Source of the DNA: Owenia fusiformis
Taxonomy: Eukaryota > Annelida > Polychaeta > Sabellida > Oweniidae
Direction of reading: 5' to 3'
Assembly (NCBI GenBank): GCA_903813345.2
Contig: CAIIXF020000001.1
Location: 21,719,915 to 21,783,914 of the forward strand
DNA: 64,000 bases
Part shown: piece by piece, positions 49,745 through 61,614 of the stretch
Position numbering within the stretch: the stretch's first letter is position 1
Layout of the letters: each line of letters opens with the position of its first letter
Notes under the pieces: model-generated
What the model was told of the DNA's origin: nothing
The model's input: only the letters and a program-made list of their open reading frames with translations
Database searches by the model: none
Translations under genes and position numbers: made by a program

Positions 49745-51526
49745 ACAAATTGCATTTATTCACATTTACTCGAGTCTCTAGCCAAATCACTTAGCTAGAA
49801 GACATGGCATGTGGACCACGGTGCACTAGTGAAAACATTGATTCTGGAGTAGGATTTTTTTAGATGTTATTCTAAAAATTGTAATGAGAATATTTCATTA
49901 AATAGAATGTAAACGAATACTACCCTTTCTGAGATATTGCATGCTTTCGTCTAAACTTAAAATCATTTGGTCTGCCATTTATAAAAACATCTGTTGAGGT
50001 TGATCTTTATCTCGCTTTAGCGAAAAACAAAATGGCCACTTTTACCGAAGGATTTTTTTCAAAAGATTGCTCTTAGAAAAGACTAAATAAAAGCCAATGT
50101 AGATGGTCATATGAACAAAGACTACATACTATGTTCAGTGAAGGTATGTTTATTACATTTGAGTTAATTTATAGCAACAGACCACACGGGATAGCGAAAA
50201 AGCGATAAAACAAACAGGGTTTAATGATAGCGTAAGGCCACACTGTGGCCAAAGAATAAGGTAAATTCACATCATCTAAACAATTTCAACAATTCTGTTG
50301 CAAACTGTAATACATTGCACTGAATATAAAAGGGGACAGTTTAGTGTAAACATTTATTTGCCAGAAAACTCATCATACTCTGCCTACCTTAAGTTAATAT
50401 ACTTGAGTTAGAGGCTTTTAAGCAGAGAAAGTAGTCTAGCTACAAGCTCTTGTGACCTCGCCCGCCACTACAAGTAAGAAGGTGTGTAGTCTGGGGGTCA
50501 CAGAGGCTTGTTGCAAGACTACATAGAGAGCATATTTTGTTTAAGTAAGCCCAGAAAGATATCATGCAGCACTCAAGTGTCAGTTAGTTTGCATTCAAAC
50601 ACCCTTATGTGTACCTTATAGAAGATGCAAAGCATAATTAGACATTTCCAATAAATCCTGACACCTTTTGGTGAACCCAAGAAACTATGATATATTGTCT
50701 CGATTAATGATGTCATACTTTTACAGGTAGCAATATTTGCAAAATTGTATGACATTTTGGTAAGCAAAAGGTTAATCCTTCTTCTGTGCTGAAACTGCAT
50801 GAATGACCTTAAAACTAACTAAAAGGTGCCACGATTTATTGAATTGGTCTATTGCCATTATATGGAGTATTGTTACCATGTACCATGTTAATATTTCATA
50901 GAAAGCAGCAGACTATAGACTTATGTTATTGATAGTTCATATAAGAATAGAAGTGCAGGTCAGCTGTGGTTAGACTCAGGCAGCATGTCTTGCATTTGCT
51001 GCAAAACAAATAGGAGAAATACATGAAAATTCAGCAATCATAGGGTGCTTTAAATGCTGCTTTCAGAGACTTTTGTATGAATAGCTTTGCAAGATCATCC
51101 ATTCTTGATGAGCTTTGATAATTTTTTTCTTTATTGAGTTGAAGATAGGATCAAAGCGCATTGAAAATAGACAAATGAATGCAAGAAAATTATTTCACAA
51201 ATGCCTAGATTATGTCCGATTTTCAACTTTTAGCACAAATCTGAGTAAGAATTTTCCTTTTTTCACTTATTAAAGGTCTATTATGTTTTTTGATTAAAGT
51301 AAAGAATATATATTAAAATCCCTGAATCTGAGATATGAGAAAACATGTTACATGTACTGCACTTTCCGCCACTAACATCTGTAACCCACCAAATCTGTGA
51401 CACTTCAATCAAAGATATTCTGTAACACCCTTCTGATCAATCCTTCAGTGTCAGCAATCATTTACATTAACAGAGCACGTGCAGACACGTGAAGTGCCTA
51501 ATCTTTTACTATGATGCACTATAATT

Positions 51527-54500
51527 TTATATTTTGTCATTATAATACATTTGATTTTGTTGAGGAATCTTACAAGGATATTCCTCCTTTTCCTCCCCGA
51601 CAACATATCCATGGTTTACCTCCATCTTAACGTGATTCTCGTCTTCAGCATATTTCTCAATAGCCCATGGTTGGACCACACCACGTGCCAGTATTAGAAA
51701 GGCAATCATCCCAAACACTCCAATGGCAACTGCTATAAGATATGTGACCTGCCACTCTTCACGAGTTCCCTGGAACACAGAGACAATCACATTGCAATTC
51801 ATGAAAAATCCAGCAGGCACAGTTATTCAAATTGCAATTTTACATAGAAACATGCCATTCTCTTGAAATTAGGAATGTGAAAATTGCATTTCAATAAAAA
51901 ACACAAGACATAAAAGGGTACCCATAAAAGACATAATTAGTTTCTAGCTTGACAAACTGTATGCAGTGAAACAATGTGAGTTCTTACATCAGGCATTAGC
52001 ATTTGAATGTATGAGTACTTACATCAACTGTGAGCATTTGAATGTACTGTACAAGTATTTACATCAGGCTTAGGCATTTAATGAACAAGTATTCATATTA
52101 GGTGTGAGCATTTGAATGTACAAGTACTAACATTAGGTGTGAGCATTTGAAAGTACAAGTACTTACATTAGGTGTGAGCATTTAAAGACCAAGTACTCAT
52201 ATTAGGTGTGAGCATTTGAATGTACAAGTACTTACATTAGGTGTGAGCATTTAAAGAACAAGTTCTCATATTAGGTGTGAGCATTTGAATGTACAAGTAC
52301 TAACATTAGGTGTTAGCATTTGAATGTACAAGTACTTTCATTAGGTGTTAGCATTTGAATGTACTAGTACTTACATTAGTTGTGAGCATTTAAAGAACAA
52401 GTACTCATATTAGGTGTGAGCATTTGAATGTACAAGTACTTACATTAGGTGTTAGCATTTGAATGTACAAGTACTTACATTAGGTGTGAGCATTTAAAGA
52501 ACAAGTACTCACATTAGGTGTGAGCATTTGAATGTACAAGTACTTACATTAGGTGTGAGCATTTAAAGAACAAGTTCTCATATTAGGTGTGAGCATTTAA
52601 AGAACAAGTACTCACATTAGGTGTGAGCATTTGAATGTACAAGTACTTACATTAGGTGTGAGCATTTAAAGAACAAGTACTCATATTAGGTGTGAGCATT
52701 TGAATGTACAAGTACTTACATTAGGTGTTAGCATTTGAATGTACAAGTACTTACATTAGGTGTGAGCATTTAAAGAACAAGTACTCACATTAGGTGTGAG
52801 CATTTGAATGTACAAGTACTTACATTAGGTGTGAGCATTTAAAGAACAAGTTCTCATATTAGGTGTGAGCATTTAAAGAACAAGTACTCACATTAGGTGT
52901 GAGCATTTGAATGTACAAGTACTTACATTAGGTGTGAGCATTTAAAGAACAAGTACTCATATTAGGTGTGAGCATTTGAATGTACAAGTACTTACATTAG
53001 TTGTGAGCATTTAAAGAACAAGTACTCACATTAGGTGTGAGCATTTGAATGTACAAGTACTTACATTAAGTGTGAGAATTTAAAGAACAAGTACTCACAT
53101 TAGGTGTGAGCATTTAAAGAACAAGTACTCACATTAGGTGTGAGCATTTGAATGTACAAGTACTTACATTAAGTGTGAGAATTTAAAGAACAAGTTCTCA
53201 TATTAGGTGTGAGCATTTGAATGTACAAGTACTTACATTAGGTGTGAGCATTTGAATGTACAAGTACTTACATTAAGTGTGAGCATTTAAAGAACAAGTT
53301 CTCATATTAGGTGTGAGCATTTGAATGTACAAGTACTTACATTAGGTGTGAGCATTTGAATATAAAAGTACTTACATTAGGTGTGAGCATTGTAATGACT
53401 ACAGGAGCCACCATACCAGGGATTGTACCTATAGTATTTGTAATCCCAAATAACAGCCCTGCATATCTGTAATATAGTAAATAAATAAATGAGAGTACAT
53501 CAGATTTCAAGTTTTACATTGGCCTATCTGCCTATACAGTATTATTTTCATCAATCTTGGATAAAATTTAGTAAAAGAAGCCTATGTTCTTCGTTTCCTT
53601 ATCAAATAATATTTCTAAAACAAAATTAGCATTACATTAGGACACCCTGTTAGACTGTAAAAAAATATTTTTGATTTTCCACAGCACATTTTTTTTTACC
53701 TTGGTGCAATGTCGACATGGTTGACCTGATAGCCAGATTTCTGTGGTCCTGTACATATTCCAATTAGTGCAAGTAGTACTAAGGCTTGTATCCTTAGATC
53801 ACAATCAAGGAAACTCACCCAGACAGTCAGTATAGCAGGCAATACTATACCTGAAAAAGATGATATATTAGATCTTGTATTTATAGAACATTATATTTAT
53901 TTAATTTCTTGTACCAACAGAGTTTTTTATAACATACTGTCCTGGGTTACTGCACACACCTTGCTAAAGACTTCAGGAAGATAAGTCAGGTCCTGAGCCA
54001 GATATAAGACGTTTTGTAGCATTGTACCGAAACACATAAAGCCTTTATTATGTACACTAGGCTTTACATTGTGCTTGCAGTATTTAATTTTTATGAATGC
54101 GTACAAGAGAAGTTCCTGGAAACATTTTTTCAATTTTAAAGTCCAATGATGGCACTTCATGAATTTACAGCCAATAGAATAATGGTTTTCAGTCAATAAT
54201 TCATATAATTTTTCAATCTTCTTTACAATAATTTCCCAAGGTTGTATTTGTCTAGTCTGGAAGGGGTTGCCTCAAATAACATAACATGCAGCTTCTAGAG
54301 TGGCAATAATGACAGTACCTACAAACTGGAATAACTTCCTGACTGCGACTGTGGACAACCATTTCTTCGAACGAATGACATCTGCAAGTTTGGCAAATGC
54401 GACCACAGACACTATACCAATCACCATGACAATAGCTGACAAGACACCATTCTAAACAAAACACAAATACATTTGTTTCATACATTTTGATTTCATATGA

Positions 54501-57500
54501 TTTATATGGGCGCTTGTTTGTCTGACAAGTCTTTTCTCTAAATTTATACATAGATGGCTTTTGAAAACAAAAACAATATGGGTACATGAAATGCCAGAAG
54601 GCGATTTGCCCTAACCCTGTTTATTCACTGTATGCTTGTATTTGTTAAATACACCTATTGATTAAAAAAAGTATAGTAAAAAAGAGCAATACATACCTCT
54701 GCTGGATCGAAGTTTAGCACTTCTTTCATGTACATAGGACCAGTGGAGACAGTAGCATGTACTGCCCAGTTAGCACATAGATGAGCTATTATGATTGCCC
54801 ACACTGCAGGTGACCTGAGAATTGATGGCCAGGGTACACTCAGATTCTAAAATACATGTGGCATAGTAGGCAAAAATTCAGTTTCTGTTATACAGGGTGA
54901 GCCAAAAAAGATTACCCAAACTGATCTTAATAACTAGCTCATCATAGTCATCTGGTATAGGTTTTAAATCATATTTGGCACAATTGAACCTTGTTCAATC
55001 TTCTTTCATTCCACCAAATTTAATTCTAAGCTACCTTTTTGGATCACCCTGTAGATCAAAATACAGTTGAACTATGATCGTTTTAATAAAAGTGTGCCTA
55101 ATTAAAAATTGTATTCTTGTAAATGCAGGCTACATTAAGATCTTAAGTATAAATTGTAACATAATAACGTCATGGAAATATCATACAATGTATAAACATA
55201 CATAGTTCTAACATACCCTTTTTACTTGGGGTATCCCATCCTCTATGTGTTTCATTTCTTCAGGAGAGATCCTTGGATGTTGTTGGGGGCTGTCATATAT
55301 GAAGAATACCCAGCATAATAGCCATAGAAATGATAATCCACCTAGTATATAACATATATGACTTGGGTATCGCTATCAGATATCAGATGTAGGTTATATT
55401 CTGAGGGAATATATCATATTAGTATTCACTGTCATATTCCTCATTCTCTGATTGGTCTATGTCCTGTCTATGTCCTATATTTTATATAGGAATATTAACA
55501 GGGAATAATAAAACAAAAATGTCATTCTATTTCCGAACGAATACCTAGGCCTCCGGGGTTTGGGGATTATTGCTTATAATATGCACAGGTTTTCACCTCA
55601 ATAGATTGAAATATTTGTATAATATTGACTGTAGGGACAACTTGTTTAATTTCCTATGTGGGATGGATACTGGAAATATCTTGGATTGACATCTCATTTA
55701 ATACTACATTTTCTTAACAAGTATGTCTAAAGATTCATCAAAGGATAGCGTAAGAAATTAGAATATCTTACATTGTAAGTTCTGTTAGTACAGTGTAGTA
55801 ATGAATACATAAATATAGCAGTTTCTATTCTTCATCATTTCTAAATATTTCTGATGACTGTTTTGTGCTTTTGTAATGTTGCCCCTTGTGATGTGTCATA
55901 TACAGTAATTAAGCATTCACAATTTAAAGGCCCACTAGCCTATACTTAATTAAAAATCATCATTGAAACATACATGTATTACTCACACACTTGCTCAAAT
56001 ATGAAACAAAGTTTAATTTGCTTAATATTGAACTAAGAAAAAAATAACTCACTTAGAATGACATTGATAAAAACTTGATATATAAAGCTTGACAGATCAA
56101 AAATATTTTTTGATTGATTATTGTAAACTTTGATGTGGTTCGTTTGAGCTGTTGTTGGTGTCAAATGAAAGATAGGGTTCTTATCAATACATTGGAAATT
56201 CTATAGAATTCAAATAAAAGTCTTTATTTTGCCCAGAAACATTGAAAATACGCAAAGTGAGCCTTTAAAAGTGAACATTTTTACATGTGAATACCCTTTT
56301 CTCCATTAATTTTCCTATAATTTCAAAACCAATTTATGTAAACATCGATAGTGAACACCAATCTAAGAAGCATTCATTTAAATGATGTTTACAGTATAAA
56401 CATATAGTAATAAAAATATACCATAAATGTAAAATATAGATGGCCATCCACCATCAAATCCATACTGGCAAAGGAGGCCTGATGTTCCCATGACAATCAG
56501 GCTCCCCAATCCTGCACCTGAGGTAGAGAAGAGGATGAGGAAGGACCTTTCATAGAGAGGAGCCCAGCGACTCCAGAATGCATGGAACACTGGGAAGGCA
56601 ACTCCCTTGATATGAAATAAAATAATATTGCTTTACAAACATGAAAAGTAAACTCTGCATGGAAGTACAATAATATACATTTCAAAAGAGTTCTAATTAT
56701 ACCATGGTATATTATGGTATCATGGTAAATATGATCTTTAAATTAGATGGAACCTATATCTGATCAGAATGATATGATCTGTAGATGTATTCAGCTTTAC
56801 ATCCAATCTGCAAAATTATCAGCAATATTCAGAGGGTAGTTGGTGAGCCGATGAAAAGGGTATAATATTTCGCCAACACTGCCATTAAAATCATACATTG
56901 TGCTTTCACAGTTGATATGTGTACATATGGACTGAACAACATGAGTAAAAGGCTCCTCTCTACCATATGCAGGCCTGTCAACTGTCCCGCAATTTGCGTA
57001 TTTGTCACGCATTTGCTGAAGAATTTGAAGTCACGCCAGTTATTTTTGCGTGACAGAAAATGTCACGCAAATACACATTTTACCTGGTAATTGTCAAGCA
57101 AAAATATTTCTGTAGAAAAATTTCTAAAAAAGATCGTCTACACAGCAAAAATTTGAACGCCGGAAAAAATTGTACGCATTTCGATCGGACTTTTCACGCG
57201 AATTACGTATATGTCATGCATTCCGTTCGAAATTTTTGGTACCTACCCCCAAGGTGTTCAGGTTTGGACCAAGGTGTCCACATTTTGAGGGGAGGTGTTC
57301 AACATTTCCAAGTCACTCATGTTAGGTGTTCCCAAGTTGACAGGCCTGCATATGTTTACTTTTTTTCTTCACAAATATTCAACTTACCTGCGCCATACCA
57401 AGTATGACTCGCAGGATGATAACAGCGATTACACCACCCTTTCTCGCTCCAATAGGTGTCAGTAGTGTGGAAAGCATATTGACGAACATTGCAACACCGA

Positions 57501-59194
57501 AAACCTTCTTAGGCCCAAGGGAATCTGATAGCCAACCCCCTAAGATCTGAGTCGATATGTAGCCATAGTAGAATGAACTCAGGACCCAGCCTTGCAGTTC
57601 CTTTGGCCACTCAAATTCACCAGCCTATAAAATTTCAGTTTCTATCTGAAATATTTTATCCTTGGAATTTCTACACATTTATTACATATGAATAGAACTT
57701 ATGTCATATACCAAACTAACCAGACTCCATAAAAATATTCCAAATATATGAGCAAAAGTGTAGTATTATTTGAAATAAATTAGGGGCCACCTTCTTGGTC
57801 ACCCAGTACATCCGGTTTTTGAATTATAAAATGAAAACATATACACTTCAACTTTTATTAATTGTGGATAAGGATGTTTATACACAGGTCCTTGTTTATT
57901 TAGTAAACCTCTCAATCTCTATCTCAAAGTAAATAATGGGAATAACACATTTTGTTTACATTAAAACCCTTAATCCTCATCTACCCAAATCAGAAAACAT
58001 CTGAAACTGATAACTTCCCAGAATGCCCCTGGTCACTTTAGAACCGTCATTTAGCCTACAGTATCACGTTGCTTCATAGCTCATAATAAAATCAGCTCCC
58101 CAATGTGATCCTGGCTGATCTGCTTTTGGGTAGAGTCCTTTTGATAAATCAAATCTGCTTACATAACCTGCTTTCTTTCCTCCTAGTCCTCTGACACAAG
58201 GATCGTCATCATCATGTGTTTGGTTGATTTCCGATGTTAAGTTGGCCAGGGTCTGGTTGCTTGTCTCCCTAGTTTGCTTCACCATACATACAATGCTCAT
58301 GCTCATGTTAACACGCAGCCCATACACGAAGAAGAAGCCAAAGAATGCGATATATGCCTGAACCATGCGACATGATGTCCAAAATGACCCTAAAAGAAAT
58401 CATGCAAACATATCATACACAATTCATTTATTAAGGACAGATATTTAAACTTATTAATAATTGACTCTTACTATGTTGCCATTGTAGGAATATAAAAAAA
58501 ACCTTTACTCCAAGTGTTATTGGACTTCAACTAGAATAAAATGTAATCTGCAAATCCTTGTACTTTACCCATTTGCACAGAGCAGGTTATTTTTTCTGTA
58601 TTACAAAACATATGTGTAAGTTGTGAGTTGTTTGTAGAATGAATCATCAAGAGAGTTTTTTCATGCATTTCGCTTGTGTTTTTCATCTAAAAACATCAGT
58701 TCACTTTAAAACATTTTTTTTACTATAAGATTGCAACATATATAATCCCAAAAAATATTTCTCGTTTTCAAGGGTTATCTATGGATTAACACCCAGGTAT
58801 TTTTATTTTTCATACTTCAGAGGGCTGGGAATAAAAAATACCTCGTTGTTAATCCATAGATAATCCTTGAAAATAAGAAATATTTTTTTGGGATTATATG
58901 GTGCAATCTTATAGTCAATAAAATGTTTTAAAGTGTATTGATGACTTTTAGATGAAAAACACAATCGAAATGCATGAAGAAACTCCCCCAATTAATTCTA
59001 CAAAAAACTCGCGGTCCTTTGAATAAATTGTAAAATTTTATTATTATATATCATGAAAAATAGCAAGATCTACATGTCAGACAAATCTTCTTATCCCACT
59101 CCATGAATATATCAAATGGAAATCAACAATACTACATTTTGTTTTGATTTAAAAATATATACTCACAGAAACTTGTTTTTTGACTCTTTTCCAT
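51527..59194 (-). CDS. SLC17 family (sialin-like) anion transporter, complete, ten exons
   Basis: Exons in transcript order: 59167-59194 (ATG), 58163-58389, 57388-57624, 56422-56605, 55217-55341, 54697-54846, 54319-54451, 53700-53850, 53376-53466 and 51527-51769 (TAA). All phases agree, giving 522 residues and about twelve membrane segments, normal for SLC17. TM1 (GFFFVYGLRVNMSMS) is followed by a large lumenal loop with three N-glycosylation sequons (NQT, NLT, NQT). The MFS loop GGWLSDSLGPKKVFG follows TM2. The signature SGYQVNHVDIAPRYAGLLFG, then TNTIGTIPGM, spans exons 8-9 and is typical of sialin, vesicular glutamate and phosphate-type SLC17 members. The likely role is proton- or sodium-linked organic anion transport in an endolysosomal, vesicular or plasma membrane; the substrate cannot be fixed by eye. 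The first exon (nine codons) is the least certain. Confidence 0.87.
51985..53390 (-). repeat. 34/35-bp minisatellite repeating an exon end and splice donor
   Basis: Nearly 40 units fill intron 9 of the SLC17 gene up to the exon 9 end at 53376. On the coding strand each unit carries AATGCTCACACCTAAT, identical to the last 16 bases of exon 9, followed by GTAAGTACTTG (35-bp type) or GTGAGTACTTG (34-bp type). The two unit types often alternate, so higher-order repeats are visible, for example 52390-52560 against 52690-52830. Some units carry GAGAAC in place of the donor. Confidence 0.95.
54891..55053. mobile_element. TACAGGGTG-ended MITE in SLC17 intron 5
   Basis: It begins TACAGGGTGAGCCAAAAAAG and ends CTTTTTGGATCACCCTGTA, inverted copies with TA edges. 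It is 163 bp long and non-coding. Confidence 0.88.
55342..56421 (-). other. SLC17 intron 4
   Basis: Non-coding AT-rich intron. The stretch 55390-55530 has short inverted matches (ATATTC and GAATAT words), but I could not define an element. Confidence 0.5.
56969..57349. mobile_element. MITE with GCAGGCCTGTCAACT ends in SLC17 intron 3
   Basis: It begins GCAGGCCTGTCAACT and ends AGTTGACAGGCCTGC. The interior is unusually CpG-rich for this window (CGCAA, GTCACGC, TACGCATTTCGATCGG). The ends resemble hAT-type termini, but the target duplication is not clear. It lies about 40 bp downstream of the exon 3 donor. Confidence 0.78.
58625..59010. mobile_element. Large foldback element, about 180-bp arms, SLC17 intron 1
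   Basis: The left arm (about 58625-58800) and right arm (about 58830-59010) are inverted copies across TTCATGCATTTCG, GTGTTTTTCATCTAAAA, ACTTTAAAACATTTT, ACTATAAGATTGCA and TTATCTATGGATTAACA. The loop is only about 25 bp, so nearly the whole element can form one hairpin. No coding capacity. Confidence 0.9.
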
Positions 59195-61614
59195 GTCTGG
59201 GAGATGAATAGTGCTATCTATACATTGATATACATTCAAAAACGTTATTTATGTCACCTAATGTAAATAGGTCACCTGTTGTGAACAGTTAACAAGGTTT
59301 AGGTGATACTGGTAGGTGATAAAGGGACACTTAATATATCAACAACATAAGACATTATCATACAATAGCCTTGTTGAATTAAGATACACACGCTTTTTGA
59401 ATGTCATCTAATATAAGGCTGGTTACAAGTTCAAATATTGTCTCTCTGGTATTTTTTATAATGTTTAATCAAGATTCTTTTTTAAAAAATGTTGAATAAA
59501 ATAACATCTAGTATCTACTGCAAACATAAAAATGCATAAAAAACTAGGAAAGATAAAAGTTGGTAGAGGCATTCAACTTATTGCCAAAATGTCAGCCAAT
59601 TTAAATTCGTGTGATAGTTTTGAATAAAGTGCTCACTGATTTAGAAAAAGTGTCAGATTGACTTTCAACATGTATAAACACCCTATGCAGACAGAGCCTG
59701 TGGGAAATATTGGGTGCGGAGCAAATGAGTGGAGGGTGCGGAGCTAACGGTCATTTTTGAATTTAAATTTGGGATATTTCTGAAATTAAGCCGTTTTGGG
59801 ACTTCAAATATACCAAGATATGTGTATTTGACACCCACCAAATATCAATACAATTGTGAAAATAGTAGCACAATTCATTCTATAGCGACGCAGTGTGCCT
59901 TAAACCTTTCCCAGACCTATATATTTTGAAATTATCCTTTTAATACTGAGTCCCCAGCATTCATAAAAAATGGTGTTCAAGGTACACTATCTATACAAAT
60001 TATTTTTGCATCGAAGCCAGGCAGTATCTGTGTGATTTTATAAAAATTCGGAAATGTTTTTCAGATAGAGCCCCCTCTAAATATTGGGTGCGGAGGAGCT
60101 CCATGAACGTACCTCCGCACTACTATTTTCACAATTTTATTGATCATTGGTGTCAAATACACATATCTTGGTATATTTGAAGTCCCAAAACGGCTTAGTT
60201 TCAGAAATATCCCAATTTTAAATTCAAAAATGACCGTTAGCTCCGCACCCTCCGCTCATTTGCGCCCCACCCAATATTTCCCACAGGCTCTGTCTGCATA
60301 GGGTGATAAGCATAATATTTTAAAATATGTATACTGTACATCCATTGAACAAGTTAAAGCAAAACATCATATTATGACATAAAGGTAGTCATTTCCAATG
60401 TTGAAACCATTTTTACAAAACATGGTGGCCATTTTAAATTGGGAAACTATGGTACTGAAAATCTCTTTGTGAAAAGGTCTTTATGCCCATAGGCCTACAG
60501 TATTACCGTATAAATAACCAAGAACCAGTATTTGAATTATCAAAAAATTAATCTTGAAAATTTCTTTTTGAGCAATAATCCTATGTCTCTAGGCAGTACC
60601 ATATAAAAAACCAAACCGTTGACTGGTATTTGAGCTATCAAAGATTGAATTCTTTACAAAAATGGTGGCCATTTTGAATTGAGCAGCCATATTGAAAATT
60701 CCTCGTTGAGCAGATGTCCTACACCCATAAGGCATAAGTCTATTATAAAATTTGAACCAAATCCTATTACCGGTATTTGGTTTATTGCCTGAACAAATGA
60801 ACGAACTAACGAACAACAAACAGTTGTCTTCTCTATATCCCTACAAACTTTGTTCGGTGGGATAATAAACAAATCTACAAAGTGAACAGACAAACGAATG
60901 GACAACTTCTCTATATCTCTCCTGAACTTTGTTAGATGGGATAAATAGGTACATGCTATCAAAAGTACAAAAGTAAACAGATTACAAATTATATTGTAAA
61001 TTATAGACAAGTCACTCTGTGATGTTAGTGCACTTGAAGGGCAAAATGATAACTGGTCATAAAATAAGATTATGCCATTAATGTATGATTATCACACCCA
61101 TAAAATAGATAAAATGAATGGAGTGGGAAGCTTGACCTTTTTATATAGATCTCATACATTCAAAAAACATCAGAGGAGATTTTACCATACCATGTGCATG
61201 ATTAATTAGTAAACTTTCTCATGAAAACTTTTTTACATATTTTTGGGGATTTTCTCATAAAAATCCTACTGTCCCCTAAATTCATTTTGTCCATTTAACA
61301 GGTGTGATTATACAGCTGAAATTGATGGATCTGAATTCGATTAGACAGAGAAAAACCAGGTAAAATTGTGGGTAACTGAAATGCATCTACATCATCCTCA
61401 GTAAAATACCAACAAAACAATTTCAAAAACAAATCAAATTGTATTTTAAAAATTACCTTCATATAGTTTATGATAATTGTTATATTGTGTTAACAAACTC
61501 ATGATTTAAAAATACCTCCTACTGTAAAATATATCCCTTATAAATAAACCAAAAGGAGACACCGGACCTCTATCTTATAACAATGTCACTTGATTACTTT
61601 GAAACACTATGCAC
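59195..61614. other. Region between the two SLC17 genes
   Basis: Contains the upstream flank of the complete SLC17 gene, an inverted-repeat element at 59679-60305 and a diverged tandem repeat at about 60410-60720 (ATGGTGGCCATTTT occurs twice, roughly 240 bp apart). No other coding sequence is seen. Confidence 0.55.
59679..60305. mobile_element. MITE with about 190-bp terminal inverted repeats
   Basis: It begins CACCCTATGCAGACAGAGCC and ends with its complement. The arms stay similar inward through GGGAAATATTGGGTG, GGGTGCGGAGCTAACGG, TTTTGGGACTTCAAATATA and GTGTATTTGACACC. The middle of about 240 bp has no recognisable gene. Arm identity is high, suggesting a recent insertion. Confidence 0.92.

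Larger units (their letters stand above)
47162..51526. other. Convergent intergenic region between CCDC60 and the SLC17 gene
   Basis: It holds the 3' flank of CCDC60, with an AAATAAAG signal near 47790 and a family end near 47800, and the 3' flank of the minus-strand SLC17 gene. A MITE lies at 48351-48456 and a short composite-repeat copy at 49631-49744. I see no supported coding sequence. Confidence 0.5.

Noticed and set aside
58064-58162. Continuation of SLC17 exon 2 to a stop codon near 58064
   Set aside because: The in-frame run-on lies past a good GTAAGC donor at 58162-58157. Splicing there joins in phase to exon 3 with the expected SLC17 sequence, so the run-on is intron.
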